The notes under the pieces are model-generated. The model was not told where the DNA came from, ran no database searches, and saw only the letters and a program-made list of their open reading frames with translations. Source: Chalciporus piperatus (taxonomy: Eukaryota > Basidiomycota > Agaricomycetes > Boletales > Boletaceae). Taken from it: a DNA stretch of 64,000 bases. The stretch spans positions 62,001 through 126,000 of the forward strand of contig JBBPTG010000066.1 in NCBI GenBank assembly GCA_038093975.1, given 5' to 3'. Shown piece by piece: positions 38,040 through 48,071 of the stretch (positions within the stretch are counted from its first letter, which is position 1; each line of letters starts with the position of its first letter). The translations under genes and the position numbers were made by a program.

Positions 38040-38893
38040 TATCTCATGAATGGCCATGGGGCCGTTGAGCCCACGCCAGCCATGTTGTATGAGTTGAGGT
38101 TGAGGTGGGAGATGGAGGTGGGACATCCAGCCCCGAGCGGCTGTGTACGAGGTGAGAGATGGTGGTGGTGGGTGAGGAGAAACATACCTCGTGATGCCGG
38201 CGGGGCTGTTGAGCCCGCGCTGGCCATGTGTTGGTGTCGAGGTTGAAGGTGGGAGGTAGTGGGGGGGAGACAACCCGAGCGGCTGTCGTTGAAGTGAGTG
38301 GATGAGGTGATGGGTGAGGAAACACGAACCTCGTGATGCCGGCGGGGCTGCTGAGCCCACGCCAGCCGTTTTTTTACGATCGAGTTTTGAGTTTGAGGGA
38401 GCGAGGTGGTGGGGGAGAGATAGCCCGAGCGGCTCTGTACGAGGTGAGAAAGGGTGGTGGTGGGTGAGGAAAAACACACCGTGTGCTGCCGGCGGGGCTG
38501 TTGAGCCCACGCCAGCCGTCGAGTTCGAGGTCGAGGTCGTTTGCGGCTCTGTATGAGGTGAGAGGTGGTGGTGGTGGGTGAGGAAGAACACACCGTGTGC
38601 TGCCGGCGGGGCTGTTGAGCCCTCGCCGGCCGTGTTGTTCGAGTTCGAGGGTGAGGTGGGAGGTGGTGATGGGGAGACACCTATTACGAGGGTGAGTGGA
38701 TGTGGTGGGGGTGAGTGAAAACTCACCTTTGACAGCCGGCGGGGCTGTTGAGCCCTCGCCGGCTGTGTTTGTGTGCTGTGTTGAGGTGGGTTGTTGGGTA
38801 GATCGAAAATGCTGACGCGGCAAATTCAATGTGGTCACGTGACCTGCTCGCGCGCGGATTTTCGTCAAGTCCAAGCATTAGGAAAATTAGGCT
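38040..38893. repeat. Satellite-like array 1 with GTTG hairpins
   Basis: Six units of about 113-150 bp. Each centres on GGCGGGGCTGTTGAGCCC with CCGGCG/CGCCGG arms that fold into a near-perfect stem with a GTTG loop. Cores start near 38051, 38199, 38338, 38489, 38602 and 38737; the first is the most diverged. Between cores are GGTGGTGG-rich tracts. The array is followed by a non-repetitive tail holding GTCACGTGA (38834-38842) and GCATTAGGAAAA, shared with array 2. All three minus-strand frames stay open for hundreds of bases only because of composition; I do not call a gene. Confidence 0.8.
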
Positions 38894-39088
38894 ACATCAG
38901 GAAAAACCTCAACGGGTGTAGCTGCCACTACGCACTATAGATAGGTCTATCACATACAGATCGTGATGTAGCCAACTATAAATATACAAAGCTATTCATG
39001 GGCTATATATGCGAGATTCAAGGTACTGAGCTCGAGATCAGCTTCGGAGAGTAACCTGTCAAATCTATAGCAAACATACTAGTACACC
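38894..39088. other. Candidate left end of the Plavaka element
   Basis: About 195 bases between the hairpin array and the stop codon of the Plavaka reading frame. It begins with the second copy of the 17-bp direct repeat. By position it is the 3' flank and possible left terminus of the Plavaka transposon. The matching right terminus is not in the window, so this is unproven. Confidence 0.35.
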
Positions 39089-39136
39089 CTATCCTACTTG
39101 GATCCCTGAACATCGATAGAAGAAATCAAGGTCAAT
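39089..39136 (-). pseudogene. Plavaka transposase, last codons (cut off by Harbinger)
   Basis: On the minus strand the frame interrupted at 43495 (FFLNDF) resumes here after the Harbinger element, counting the AAT duplication once. It continues DLDFFYRCSGIQVG to TAG at 39089-39091. This places the Harbinger insertion about 15 codons before the end of the Plavaka gene. Confidence 0.65.
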
Positions 39137-39156
39137 AGGGACTGTCAAAGCAGGTT
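39137..39156 (+). repeat. Harbinger left terminal inverted repeat
   Basis: 20 bases, AGGGACTGTCAAAGCAGGTT, an exact inverse of 43472-43491. Preceded by the duplication AAT. Confidence 0.92.
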
Positions 39157-39441
39157 AGAATTACACCACGAACATTTGAAAGAAGAACAAGTCGAACTTT
39201 CTTAGCTACAAATTCAATCTCCGCTTGAATTATGCGCAGCCACAATGCTGTGCTGTGGCAGCACAATTTTTGAACCTCCGACTCGGTCAAACCCCGAGCA
39301 GATTACAGCCACAATGCTGTGTCAATTTTCATTTTCCGACGCTGAATGCAGAAGGTGGTTACCATGCACAGCCACACACAGAGTCGCAGCATCACAAGGC
39401 ATGGGACCAGTGTTTCCTGTACCCTTGTACCCCAGTTCATC

Positions 39442-41016
39442 ATGCCCCAGCCCACTGAGCGCCAAAAGCTACTCCAATCACTTGCAGATGCTCGACAAAA
39501 GCTTGAGCTCCAGGTCTATGCTAATATCTTACGTCAGGCACTGGCAGAAATCAATCACCTCCTTTCCGACCCCGATTCTAGTGCCAGTGCACCTACTACT
39601 TCTGATGCCTCTGATTCAAACTCGGATTCAAGTCCTATGACCACTGATGATGAAAGCAATCCTTTATCAAGTGTAGCTGAGTCTGTTACACCCTCTGATG
39701 TCAATTCTATTGATCTTCAAGTGCAGGCAGCGACCATGATCTATCATGATCTGATCGCTGCCCTTGAGGATGAAGTTGAGCAGACACATGTTCTTCACCC
39801 TCGCCCACCTATTCCACGCCTTTCTCAGATCCATCTACTCGAGGAATGGCGAGAGACAGACCATGAGGACCATTATGTGCGGAAGGTTAGAGTTGCTCCC
39901 TTAGTCCTTGATGCGCTCATCGAGATCATCGAGGATCATCCCATTTTCCACAACAACTCCACCAATCCCCAGCGACCTGCCAATCACCAGCTCCAGATTT
40001 TCCTCAATGGTGCAGGCCACTATGGTAATGCTTCCACCTCTCACGATATGGCAGAATGGGCTGGTGTCTCCGTTGGCACTGTTCATAACTGCTACAAGCG
40101 TGTTATGGTTGCAATCCTTCATCATCACGATACGTTCATTCACTTTGACCCGGATTCGCCAGAAGACCAGGAGGAGAAAAGAAAGGCTCAGGTTTATGTG
40201 GAGAGAAGGACTTGTTCAGCATGGAAGGGTGGGTTTTTAACAGTTGATGGCACCCCATTCAAGCTCTTCCAAAAACCTGGCTGGCACGGTGAAGGATTTT
40301 ATGATCGAAAATCCAATTATTCACTTTCCAATCAGGTGTGTATTATTTCCTTTTTAATAGTATAATTAATTGGCTTTTAGATTGTTATTTTCCCTCACAA
40401 CCTGAAAGTTGTTGATTACGCCATTGGCGTACCAGGAAGTCTCCATGATTCAACTGCGTTTTCACGTACGCAAATTGCCCGTTCGCCACAGCAGTACTTT
40501 GGTCAAAACGAGTGGTTATGGGCTGACAGTGCGTATGGCTGTCAGCCATGGTGCGTGGTGCCATTCAAGAGGCCTACAGAAGGAAGCTTGACAAGGGCTC
40601 AGAAAACCTTCAACTACCATCTATCAAAAGTATATCTCATATTTTCTTGAATTATGATATTTTCATTGATAATTATTGTTCAGGTGCGCGTTCGCTCTGA
40701 GCACTTCTATGGATCTCTCAAAGGTTGATTTCAGTCACTATGTAAACTCCGTTTTCAAATCCAGGGAAAGGAGGAGCTGGATTATGCGAACGCTTGGGTT
40801 CGGTGTTGCCTGATTCTTCACAACATGATAATTGAGATTGAGGAAAGGCTCAGATTAAAGTCATCAACTGAATTTTATGGTATGGCAAGGGAGAATCAAG
40901 AAGATGATGAGGGCAGAGAAGCCGAGGAGGAGGAGGAAGAGGAGGGGGAGGGGGGGGAGGAAGCTGACGAGCAGGCAAGGACAGAGGGACAACAATTCCG
41001 CCAGCATCTTATGTGA
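39442..41016 (+). pseudogene. Harbinger DDE transposase (premature stop)
   Basis: This is the nuclease of the PIF/Harbinger element (DDE_Tnp_4 type). The N-terminal part has a helix-turn-helix-like segment (SHDMAEWAGVSVGTVHNCYK). The catalytic core shows the first Asp in FLTVDGTPFKLF, a family-typical region VPGSLHDSTAFSRT, the second Asp in WLWADSAYGCQPW, and the Glu in VRVRSEHFYGSLKG. Short introns separate these. Immediately after SLKG, TGA at 40726-40728 stands where Arg is expected (GRFQSL in the family). The frame then continues normally through LDYANAWVRCCLILHNMI and an acidic C-terminus to TGA at 41014-41016. The premature stop fits a CGA to TGA change. Confidence 0.87.
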
Positions 41017-41151
41017 AGCCTCTCACACCACTTGACAGCATGAACATAGCAATCCGAGTCATCATTCAGAAATGCTGGTAGTACGGACAAAAACTAAAAG
41101 TATATCACGAAATGAAACTGAGGAATGGATGCATGAACAACTAGTATTTAA
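41017..41151. other. Spacer between convergent Harbinger genes
   Basis: About 135 bases between the two stop codons; nothing else recognised. Confidence 0.4.
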
Positions 41152-43331
41152 TCACTCGGAAATCAGATCATCACGCTCACCGGTCGCCATTGCCTGCTTC
41201 ATTGCCTGTTCTTGGAGCTTGAGACGTTGCAGCTCAATGCTCAGCTCCAATTTATGAGTCTCTGCTCTCGTTACATCAAGATGATACTTGTTCTGCTCCG
41301 ACTGCATCCAACGTTCATGCTCGCATTTCGCGTCCTTCTCACGAGTGCGCCCCTCCTGTGTCCAACATTTCAACTCCCGATCGGCATCACGATCACGCGA
41401 TTTCTGTTCCTGCATCGATGCGATTTCTGTTCCTGCATCGATGCGATGTCCGAGAACATCGCTCGTGTTGAAACGACTCAACTCAATCAAGAGCTAGCGC
41501 TATCATCAGACAACATGTCCTAGCGAAACCACATCAACTCAATAACTAGAGCTGAGGATCAGACTAGGCAAGCAGGAGCGCTTGGCCCATGAAGTTCAAG
41601 AAGAGGAAACTCTAGGAGAACAAGACTGGGGAGCCAGTGCTTGTCAACCTGGGTTTATATACTATTGACAGTGTTTGTACATGTTGTGGCTAAACCTTAA
41701 CTATATGACTAGGTATGACTAGATATGAGTCATGGCGAGTAACAGCCAATAGCGTATATGACTAGGAAGCGAGATGAGTCAGCGTGAGTCAGTATGAGTC
41801 ACAGTGAGTCATAATGAGTCATTAAGAGTCTGAGTCATGGTGACTCGGTATGAGTCATGGACAGTGGGGAAGATGCACAGCCACGCACAGCCACGTTACG
41901 TAAGCGAAAGGCTAGACCTAGCTGATGTCAGCAGGTCACGTGATGTGATCTTGATAAGATAAGATAACAGAAAAGGGAGAGAAAGCGACTAAGTCCAAAA
42001 GTGAAAGAGAAACATAGTAAGCGTAGTGAAGTGTAGGAAAGACTAGGATAAGGAACTGAGCGTTCGTAACACGTGTGGCATCACCTACTTGTGAGATGGC
42101 TTGGTTGACCGGCGAGGTGCGGGCTCGTTTGCGAGATGAGCTGCTCGGCGGAGAGGAGGTAGTAGTGTCAGTAGAGAACAAATTCTTCGTCTCGTCGTCA
42201 CACGATGATGCCACTTCTCTATCAGGTGTCGGCGTCTTCCGCTTGAGGTTGAGGCTGGCGAACAGCTTTGCCGTTGCCCCTTCGAGATCCGACTCATCCG
42301 ATGGTGCAGCAGAGGCAGGCTGGGATGCATTGCATGATATCTTGTCTTGCGGGGTAAAACGGGTGGTAGGTTTTAACGGCGGAGGACGAGGAGGGATGTA
42401 GGCGTCATTCAAGGAAAAAACATGGGGTTCGGAGGCCATGATGACATCATCATCGAAGTTGGCGACAACATCAAAGATGCTGTCAGTGGGGGTGGGCTGG
42501 GGGGGTGCAACATCCTCACGAACTTCCCCTTCTTCCAGATCAGAAGTTGGAGAAGCCGGAGCAGAAGGTGGTTGGACCCCAGGAAGGGCATGAAAATGGT
42601 CGGAAGAAGCAGCGGGAGTAGATTTGTTTGTGGTCGGCACGGACAGAGGCTGGTTAGCTTTCACGGTAGGTACAGGATCCAATGAGAGCGAGATTGACGG
42701 GCGAAGCTTGAAAAGAGAAGCAGCTTCGGCCGCGAGATTTTGGCCTGGATCAGCAGTGGATGCAGCAGTGTTATATGCGGGATTCGTTCTCCACCATCCG
42801 TGGAGGGAGGAGAACCATGGGAAATCACGATGGATATTGTCTGGGGTTTTGTTAGCATATGTACTTGGGATACGGAAGTACATACCGATCAAATTTTTCG
42901 TACCGTTCGAGTTTTGAAGATCTTCAATGGTGAGACCAGCACCCGTCTGTCCCAGGCGCTTCAGCTGGTCATTGTATTTGGTGTGAAGCCTGTTTAGATA
43001 TTAGTACAAAGATCTCTATTATAATATGTACTTACGTGGCGAGACGGCGCTGGACAGCACCTGCAAACGCACTTGGTTTGTTCTTGAGCTCGGTTGCAAG
43101 ATCTTCCTCATCTCCAAAAATATGTTGCGCGAGCTCCTGAAATAACACCTGCTTGGTAGTTCCCAACTGCGACTTAGTGCGACCCTCCTCCTTTGCTTCC
43201 TGTGTCGAGTCCGAGAATAGTTTAAGCCGTTTTTCGGGGTTGGCGTTGCACCATTCGATGAGGCGATCAGTGCGACTGGAGAAATTCTTGTCCCAATAGA
43301 TCTTGGTGGCTTTCGAGGATGATTTGACCAT
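41152..43331 (-). pseudogene. Harbinger accessory (Myb/SANT-like, coiled-coil) gene, broken by a solo LTR
   Basis: Harbinger elements need a second protein, usually Myb/SANT-like, for DNA binding and nuclear import. This gene starts MVKSSSKATKIYWDKNF. It has a helical, Trp-containing N-terminal domain (DRLIEWCNANPEKRLKLFSD, AFAGAVQRRLAT), then IHRDFPWFSSLHGWWRTNP, a long Ser/Pro/acidic linker, and KRKTPTPDRE. At about SQVGDAT it is interrupted by a solo LTR at 41469-42071. It resumes with a coiled-coil tail (ELKCWTQEGRTREK, LELSIELQRLKLQEQAM) to a stop at 41152-41154. A 23-bp tandem duplication just past the LTR (near 41400-41450) also shifts the frame. The SANT identity is inferred from position and composition. 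Confidence 0.72.
41469..42071 (-). mobile_element. Solo Gypsy LTR (603 bp)
   Basis: Starts TGAAACGACTCAACTCAA and ends GCGTTCGTAACA on the plus strand. It matches the two LTRs at 49492-49968 and 56990-57465 at both ends and in the TATA-box region, but is longer. It is flanked by perfect 5-bp duplications CGTGT (41464-41468 and 42072-42076). It therefore arose from insertion of a full element followed by LTR-LTR recombination. The element would have read leftward. It contains GTCACGTGA at 41935-41943. Confidence 0.92.
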
Positions 43332-43471
43332 GGCTGACCGAGCGCGGACGATGATGATGATGAGGGCGACGACGACGATAGGCAGCAGCATGCCTGCGTC
43401 GTCGGAGTTCCGAAATATATGAACTCCAAACCCCTTGGTTCGTTTCCTTCCCTTACCTCACCACTGTTCCC

Positions 43472-43491
43472 AACCTGCTTTGACAGTCCCT
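43472..43491 (-). repeat. Harbinger right terminal inverted repeat
   Basis: Exact inverse of 39137-39156, followed by the duplication AAT (43492-43494). Confidence 0.92.
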
Positions 43492-43494
43492 AAT

Positions 43495-45506
43495 GAAGTC
43501 GTTCAGAAAGAATGTCTTAGCCAACTCATAAACCGTATCTGAAGTCCATGTCTGGTCAACCTCGGCTCCCATCTTTGGCACCAGATGACAAGGCCGAACA
43601 ATCTCATCGACGTAGATGATGGCGGCGTTGACGTGTCGAGCGAGACACAGTGTACATCCCCACTACTGGGTCCAGCTCTCGCAGAGGAGTGAACCATTCA
43701 ACGTACGCGAGCGGACGAGAAAACCTCCCAAATTGCTGCGGGAGGGTAAATATCGCTCGGACTTGAGCAACCCGTAGACCTATTGACCGTGTGTAGATGT
43801 TCAGCCTCAAGGATGATCACCATCAGGAATAATCACGCTAACCTTTGAGCAGCACACTGGCACCCTGTTCCTCCGAATCACATTCCTCGGCAACCCTCAC
43901 TAGCGCCATGTCGAAATGAGCAGGTGTCGCGTTTTTGCAGCTATTGGGTGTTGATGTTCTAGCTGGTGTAGCACGCAGCCGCCATTTTCGAGTTTTCTCA
44001 CCAAGCGGTGACGACAGTGGAGCCGTGATATTGACCTGCTTATAGACGTTGAACCTGTCTTGATGACCGGGAATGATTTGGTTGTCAGGTAGTATGTGTT
44101 TCGCGAGGAATTCTTGAAGGGCAGGTACGAAGTCGACGGCTCCGTGTACGGTTTGTAAACGCTCGATAGTTTGGCTTGGATACGCTGGATGTTTGGCGAG
44201 AGCGTGGCTGACTTCATTGTCGTCCAATGTAGGACTCAGACTTTCTACCCTGACTGATCGAGCCTCTGACTCAGTGTCAGACCCTGTGTCTCTCGGCACA
44301 ATTGGGATCCCGAGATCTCGGGGAGCGCGATGGGCTTCTAGCCACTCGAGGAATGCCCCTCGCAAGAGAATAGCCTCCTGACGCTGCAGCCACAGCGCCA
44401 TCTGTTCCGGTGAAGTTTGGGGATGTTGAAATGCTGTCGGATTTCTAGCTCGATGAATATGTCCTTGTGAGAGTGAAAAGTCGCAAGAGCCTTGTCGAGC
44501 TCATTGAGCGACTCTTCTGTCTGAACATGGAGTTGCGCAAAGTAGGTGAAGTCGAGTAGAGCACGTGCAACAGTGAGAACACGGTCTGGAACTGCTCCCG
44601 CGAGTAGGCCGATGAACACCTTCTGCATCTCCTTGTGCTCGGTGCCAGTCCACTGTTTGATGCTGGAGATTCCCTTGCGAAAATGCCGTAGCCCCGCAAA
44701 GTTTGGCATGACCTTGAAACAGCGGTCGACCTCTTGACTTCCGATGATATCTGAACACCACCGCACCAAGTGGTCCTTGAAAACGCCTTTGTGAATTTGG
44801 TGAAGAAGGTCCGGAGTGAATGCCAAGAAGATGTTTGCGTGTGGTAAGTCCACCCAAAAAGGCTTGTACACTGCACGTAAGCCATCCGCTTCAAACGCGA
44901 CAGGATGTTGACCTTCTTTTCGTCTGTCCAGCGTTTTCTTGGTGGTCTCGGGGTCGCGCAAAGCAGACGAGAGAGGATCCCCACGGTTCTCTCCTTTGAC
45001 AAGGCACTTTGGGCACTGATTTTCCTTGCAACAAGCCACAAGATATTGTTCAGGAAAGTCGGCGACGTAGGCTGCCAGGATCGGATAAACACGGCGCACG
45101 CAAGAGTCTGCGCTCACCATCTCCACACCATGCTCTCCCGCAGCGATAAGAGGCTCAAGAAGCAGTCGCATGCAGTGATGAAAAAGTCGATATCCAGCGA
45201 GCGAATGGGTCTGTGGAGTAAAGCACCCCAATGTTGATGCAGGCAGGTAGCCAATCAGAATCGTTGCGCATGAGCCAAGTTGACGCCGTTTTTCCTTCGA
45301 AATATTTCCTATTGACAGGTATACGGGCCAAGCTGTCTGGTCCCCACAAAATTGCGATAGCTTCGTCTTGTCTGATGCGAGAATAATGGGTGCAATCATG
45401 GCCCCGGCAGGAAGCTCCCTCTGGGAAAAAATCTTCGTAGGTAGTTCATTGTTTACTGAATGACCCCGGACATACCTGGGTGTCCCACCACCAATCAGCT
45501 GACCAC
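43495..45506 (-). pseudogene. Plavaka-type transposase, central and C-terminal part
   Basis: Plavaka transposases are CACTA-related DNA transposases widespread in agaricomycetes. On the minus strand this part starts at WSADWWWDTQ beside the foldback insertion, crosses an intron, and continues AGAMIAPIILASDKTKLSQF, TAWPVYLSIGNISKEKRRQL, CPKCLVKGENRGDPLSSALR, FTPDLLHQIHKGVFKDHLVR and ISSIKQWTGTEHKEMQKVFI. After HFNIPKLH (near 44410) about 40-50 residues usual in the family are absent. The frame changes and resumes at MALWLQRQEAILLRGAFLEW. A normal intron near 43840 and then a 1-nt frameshift near 43640 precede YVDEIVRPCHLVPKMGAEVD and KTFFLNDF, where the Harbinger element cuts in. The gene is decayed. 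Confidence 0.82.
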
Positions 45507-45508
45507 AT

Positions 45509-45558
45509 CATCAGCAACACTGCAAAAAGTCTGAAGTTACTGGAATGACTGGATCAGT
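45509..45558 (+). repeat. Foldback left terminal inverted repeat
   Basis: 50 bp, a perfect inverse of 48020-48069. Including the AT on each side the match is 52 bp, because AT is its own inverse. Confidence 0.92.
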
Positions 45559-45960
45559 GAAACCAGTACGCCAGTTGCTTAGTTGCCCAGTCATCCAGTC
45601 ATCCAGTCATTTCAGTAATCTCATTAGTTCATTAGCCCAGTCATGAAGACATTTCAGTTGTCTTAGTGGCCCAGTTATCCAGTCATCCAGTCATTTCAGT
45701 AGTCTCAGTTATCCAGTTATCCAGTTATCCAGTTATCCAGTCATTTCAGTAGTCCAGTGGTCCAGTCATCCAGTCACTTCAGTAATCCAGCCAGTCCAGT
45801 TATACAGTCATCCCAGTCATCCAGTCACTCCAGTAACCCAGCCACTCAGGGGTCCAGTAATCCAGTCACTCCAGTAACCCAGCCACTCAGGGGTTCAGCA
45901 ACCCAGTCACTCCAGTAACCCAGCCACTCAGGGGTTCAGCAATCCAGTACCCAATTACTA
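45559..45960 (+). repeat. Left subterminal tandem repeats (CCAGTCATCCAGTCA)
   Basis: Degenerate tandem repeats built from CCAGTCATCCAGTCATTTCAG, then longer units with CACTCCAGTAACCCAGCCACTC repeated about three times near 45820-45930. Such subterminal arrays are transposase-binding regions in CACTA-like elements; that role is inferred here. Confidence 0.8.
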
Positions 45961-46018
45961 TTTCACTATATTTTACAATTATTTCACACTTTATGTAGTT
46001 CAGGAGTTCAGGAAAAAT

Positions 46019-46734
46019 GTGAAATATATCTGTCTAACTAGTACATGTATTGTGCTACAGTGGAAAGTGGTGGTGGGGCACGAGTGGCTATGTATCATGT
46101 TCGAGGTGAGGATGTGGTGGTGGGTAAGCGAAAACTCACATAGTGAGGCCGGCGGGGCTGTTGAGCCCTCGCCGGCCGTGTTTGAGTGGGTGTTGAAGGT
46201 GGGAGGTGGTGGTGGGGCACGAGCAGCTATGTAGCATGTTCGAGGTGAGGATGTGGTGGTGGGTAAGTGAAAACTTACCTAGTGAGGCCGGCGGGGCTGT
46301 TGAGCCCTCGCCGGCCGTGTTCGAGTGGGTGTTGAAGGTGGGAGGTGGTGATGGGGCACGAGCAGCTATGTTTGAGGTAAGTGGATGTGGTGGTGGGGGA
46401 GTGGAAACTCACCTAGTAAGGCCGGCGGGGCTGTTGAGCCCTTGCCGGCCGTGTTGTTCGAGTTGGTGGTAAGGTGAGGTGGTGGTGGTGGTGGGGGAGA
46501 CTCGAGTGGCTGTTGGTGAGATGAGTGGGTGGGTCAGTGAGTGAGTAGAAACTCACTTTGCATTGCCGGCAGGGCCATTGAGCCCTCGCCGGCCATGTTG
46601 CTGTTGTTGTTGAGGTGTGGTGTAGTGGTGTGAGACAGACTCGAAGAAGTGGCACGGCAAGTTCAACTTGGTCACGTGACTTTTTCGCGCGGATTTTTTG
46701 TCAAGTCCGAGCATTAGGGAAATGTAGCTACACT
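46019..46734. repeat. Satellite-like array 2 with GTTG hairpins
   Basis: Four units of about 135-143 bp with the same hairpin core as array 1, near 46149, 46287, 46422 and 46565. The tail also matches array 1: GTCACGTGAC at 46671, a GCGCGGATTTT block, TCAAGTCCGAGCATTAGG and GTAGCTACA. This is a second copy of the same repeat family, here inside the foldback element, 8 kb from the first. Confidence 0.82.
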
Positions 46735-47165
46735 TTATTAGGATCTCCTACACTAGATAGCTACCATATTTTTTGTACACTTGTGTATGCCTTTTTGTAC
46801 ACTTTCAATAGGTTTGATCTCCACATACTTTGCTACACTTTTAACTACACACTTACTGCGCTTTTTTGTACACTTTTGCTACACTCAATCTAGCTATACT
46901 TTCCCACACTCTTGACTACACTTTTACTACGCTTTTTGTACACTTTAGCTACACTCAATCTAGCTACACTTTTACTACACTTTTACTACACTTTTACTAC
47001 ACTTTCTTTGTACATTTTGCTCACTCAATCTAGCTATACTTTCCCACACTTGTAACTACACTTTTACTACACTTTTTTTGTACACTTCACTACACTCAAT
47101 CCTAATACCCTTTCCCACATTGTTAACTACACTTTTAGTACACATTTTTGTGGACTTTAGCTATA
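46735..47165. repeat. T-rich tandem array (CTACACTTTTACTACAC)
   Basis: Degenerate repeats of about 60-70 bp built from CTACACTCAATCTAGCTA, CTTTCCCACACT, AACTACACTTTTACTAC and TTTTTGTACACTT. Non-coding. It lies between the hairpin array and the right arm of the foldback element. Confidence 0.75.
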
Positions 47166-47219
47166 ATCCATCCTATGAATGATTATAAAATGTCACTAAT
47201 TAGAATGACTCTATTAGAT

Positions 47220-48019
47220 GACTGAGTAGTACTGGAGTGATTGGGTGAGCTGAGGGCTGGGTAACTGGATAACTGGTATGACTGGTGTGACTGAAGTGAC
47301 TGGATTACTGGACCACAGGGTGACTGGATTACTGGAGTGACTGGATTACTGAGGTGACTGGATTACTGGAGTGACTTGTGTGACTGGAGTGACTGGAGTG
47401 ACTGGAGTGACTGGAGTGACTGGATTACTGGACCACTGAGTGACTGGATTACTGAAGTGACTGGATTAACTGGAGTGACTGGATTACTGGAGTGACTTAT
47501 GTGATTTATGTGACTGGGGTGACTGGAGTGACTGGATTACTGAACCACTGAGTGACTAGATTACTGGAATACTGGATGACTGGATGACTGGAGTAATGAG
47601 ACAACTGGATTGCTGGATGACTAGGGCACTGGGCTACTAGGCTACTGAGATAACTGGATGACTGGAACACTGGGCTACTGAGCTACTGAGACTACTGAAG
47701 TGACTGGATGATTGGATGACTGGGCTGCTGGGTTACTGGAACTACTGGATAACTGGAACACTTGGCCACTGGACTAATGAGACCACTGAAATGACTGGAT
47801 GACTGAGCTACTGAGACTACTGAAATGACTGGATGACTGGATGACTGGGCTGCTGGATGACTGAGACAACTGAGACTACTGGATGACTGAATGACTGAGC
47901 TACTGAAGCTACTGAAATGACTGGATGACTGGGCCACTAGGCCACTGGGTTACTAAGACTACTGAAACTACTGAAACTACTGAAACTACTGGTTACTGGG
48001 CCACTGGACTACTGATTTA
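47220..48019 (-). repeat. Right subterminal tandem repeats (GACTGGATGACTGG)
   Basis: About 800 bp of degenerate repeats such as GAGTGACTGGATTACTGG and GACTGGATGACTGG, the reverse complement of the left-arm motifs. The right arm is about twice as long as the left. Confidence 0.8.
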
Positions 48020-48069
48020 ACTGATCCAGTCATTCCAGTAACTTCAGACTTTTTGCAGTGTTGCTGATG
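48020..48069 (-). repeat. Foldback right terminal inverted repeat
   Basis: Perfect inverse of 45509-45558. Confidence 0.92.
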
Positions 48070-48071
48070 AT

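Larger units (their letters stand above)
39137..43491 (+). mobile_element. PIF/Harbinger DNA transposon
   Basis: A 4.36-kb class II element with terminal inverted repeats AGGGACTGTCAAAGCAGGTT (39137-39156, inverted at 43472-43491) and a 3-bp target duplication AAT (39134-39136 and 43492-43494). It carries two convergent genes, a DDE nuclease (+) and an accessory protein (-), the usual Harbinger arrangement. A 603-bp solo LTR lies inside the accessory gene. It is inserted near the 3' end of a Plavaka transposase gene. Both genes are damaged, so this copy is probably immobile without help. Confidence 0.9.
45509..48069. mobile_element. Foldback DNA element with 50-bp perfect terminal inverted repeats
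   Basis: 2.56 kb inserted in the Plavaka transposase gene. The first 50 bases (CATCAGCAACACTGCAAAAA onward) are an exact inverse of the last 50. Inside these, the two arms carry tandem motifs that are inverse to each other: CCAGTCATCCAGTCA and TCACTCCAGTAATCCAG on the left, their complements on the right. The centre holds hairpin array 2 and a T-rich array. AT flanks both sides (45507-45508 and 48070-48071); counted once, the Plavaka frame is restored to a D-M-W-S-A-D-W-W-W motif. There is no coding capacity, so it must use a transposase from elsewhere. Confidence 0.85.

Noticed and set aside
37950..38726. Long minus-strand open frames of up to 258 codons rich in Pro, His, Ser and Thr
   Set aside because: All three frames are open over the same GC-rich tandem repeat, so openness reflects composition; there is no domain-like sequence or gene context.
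38040..38780. Regularly spaced repeats as a possible CRISPR array
   Set aside because: Eukaryotic genome, units of 113-150 bp with related rather than unique spacers, and no cas genes; it is a satellite.
47692..47937. Ser-rich minus-strand frame in the right arm of the foldback element
   Set aside because: A direct translation of the GACTGGATGACTGG repeats; no reason to think it is expressed.
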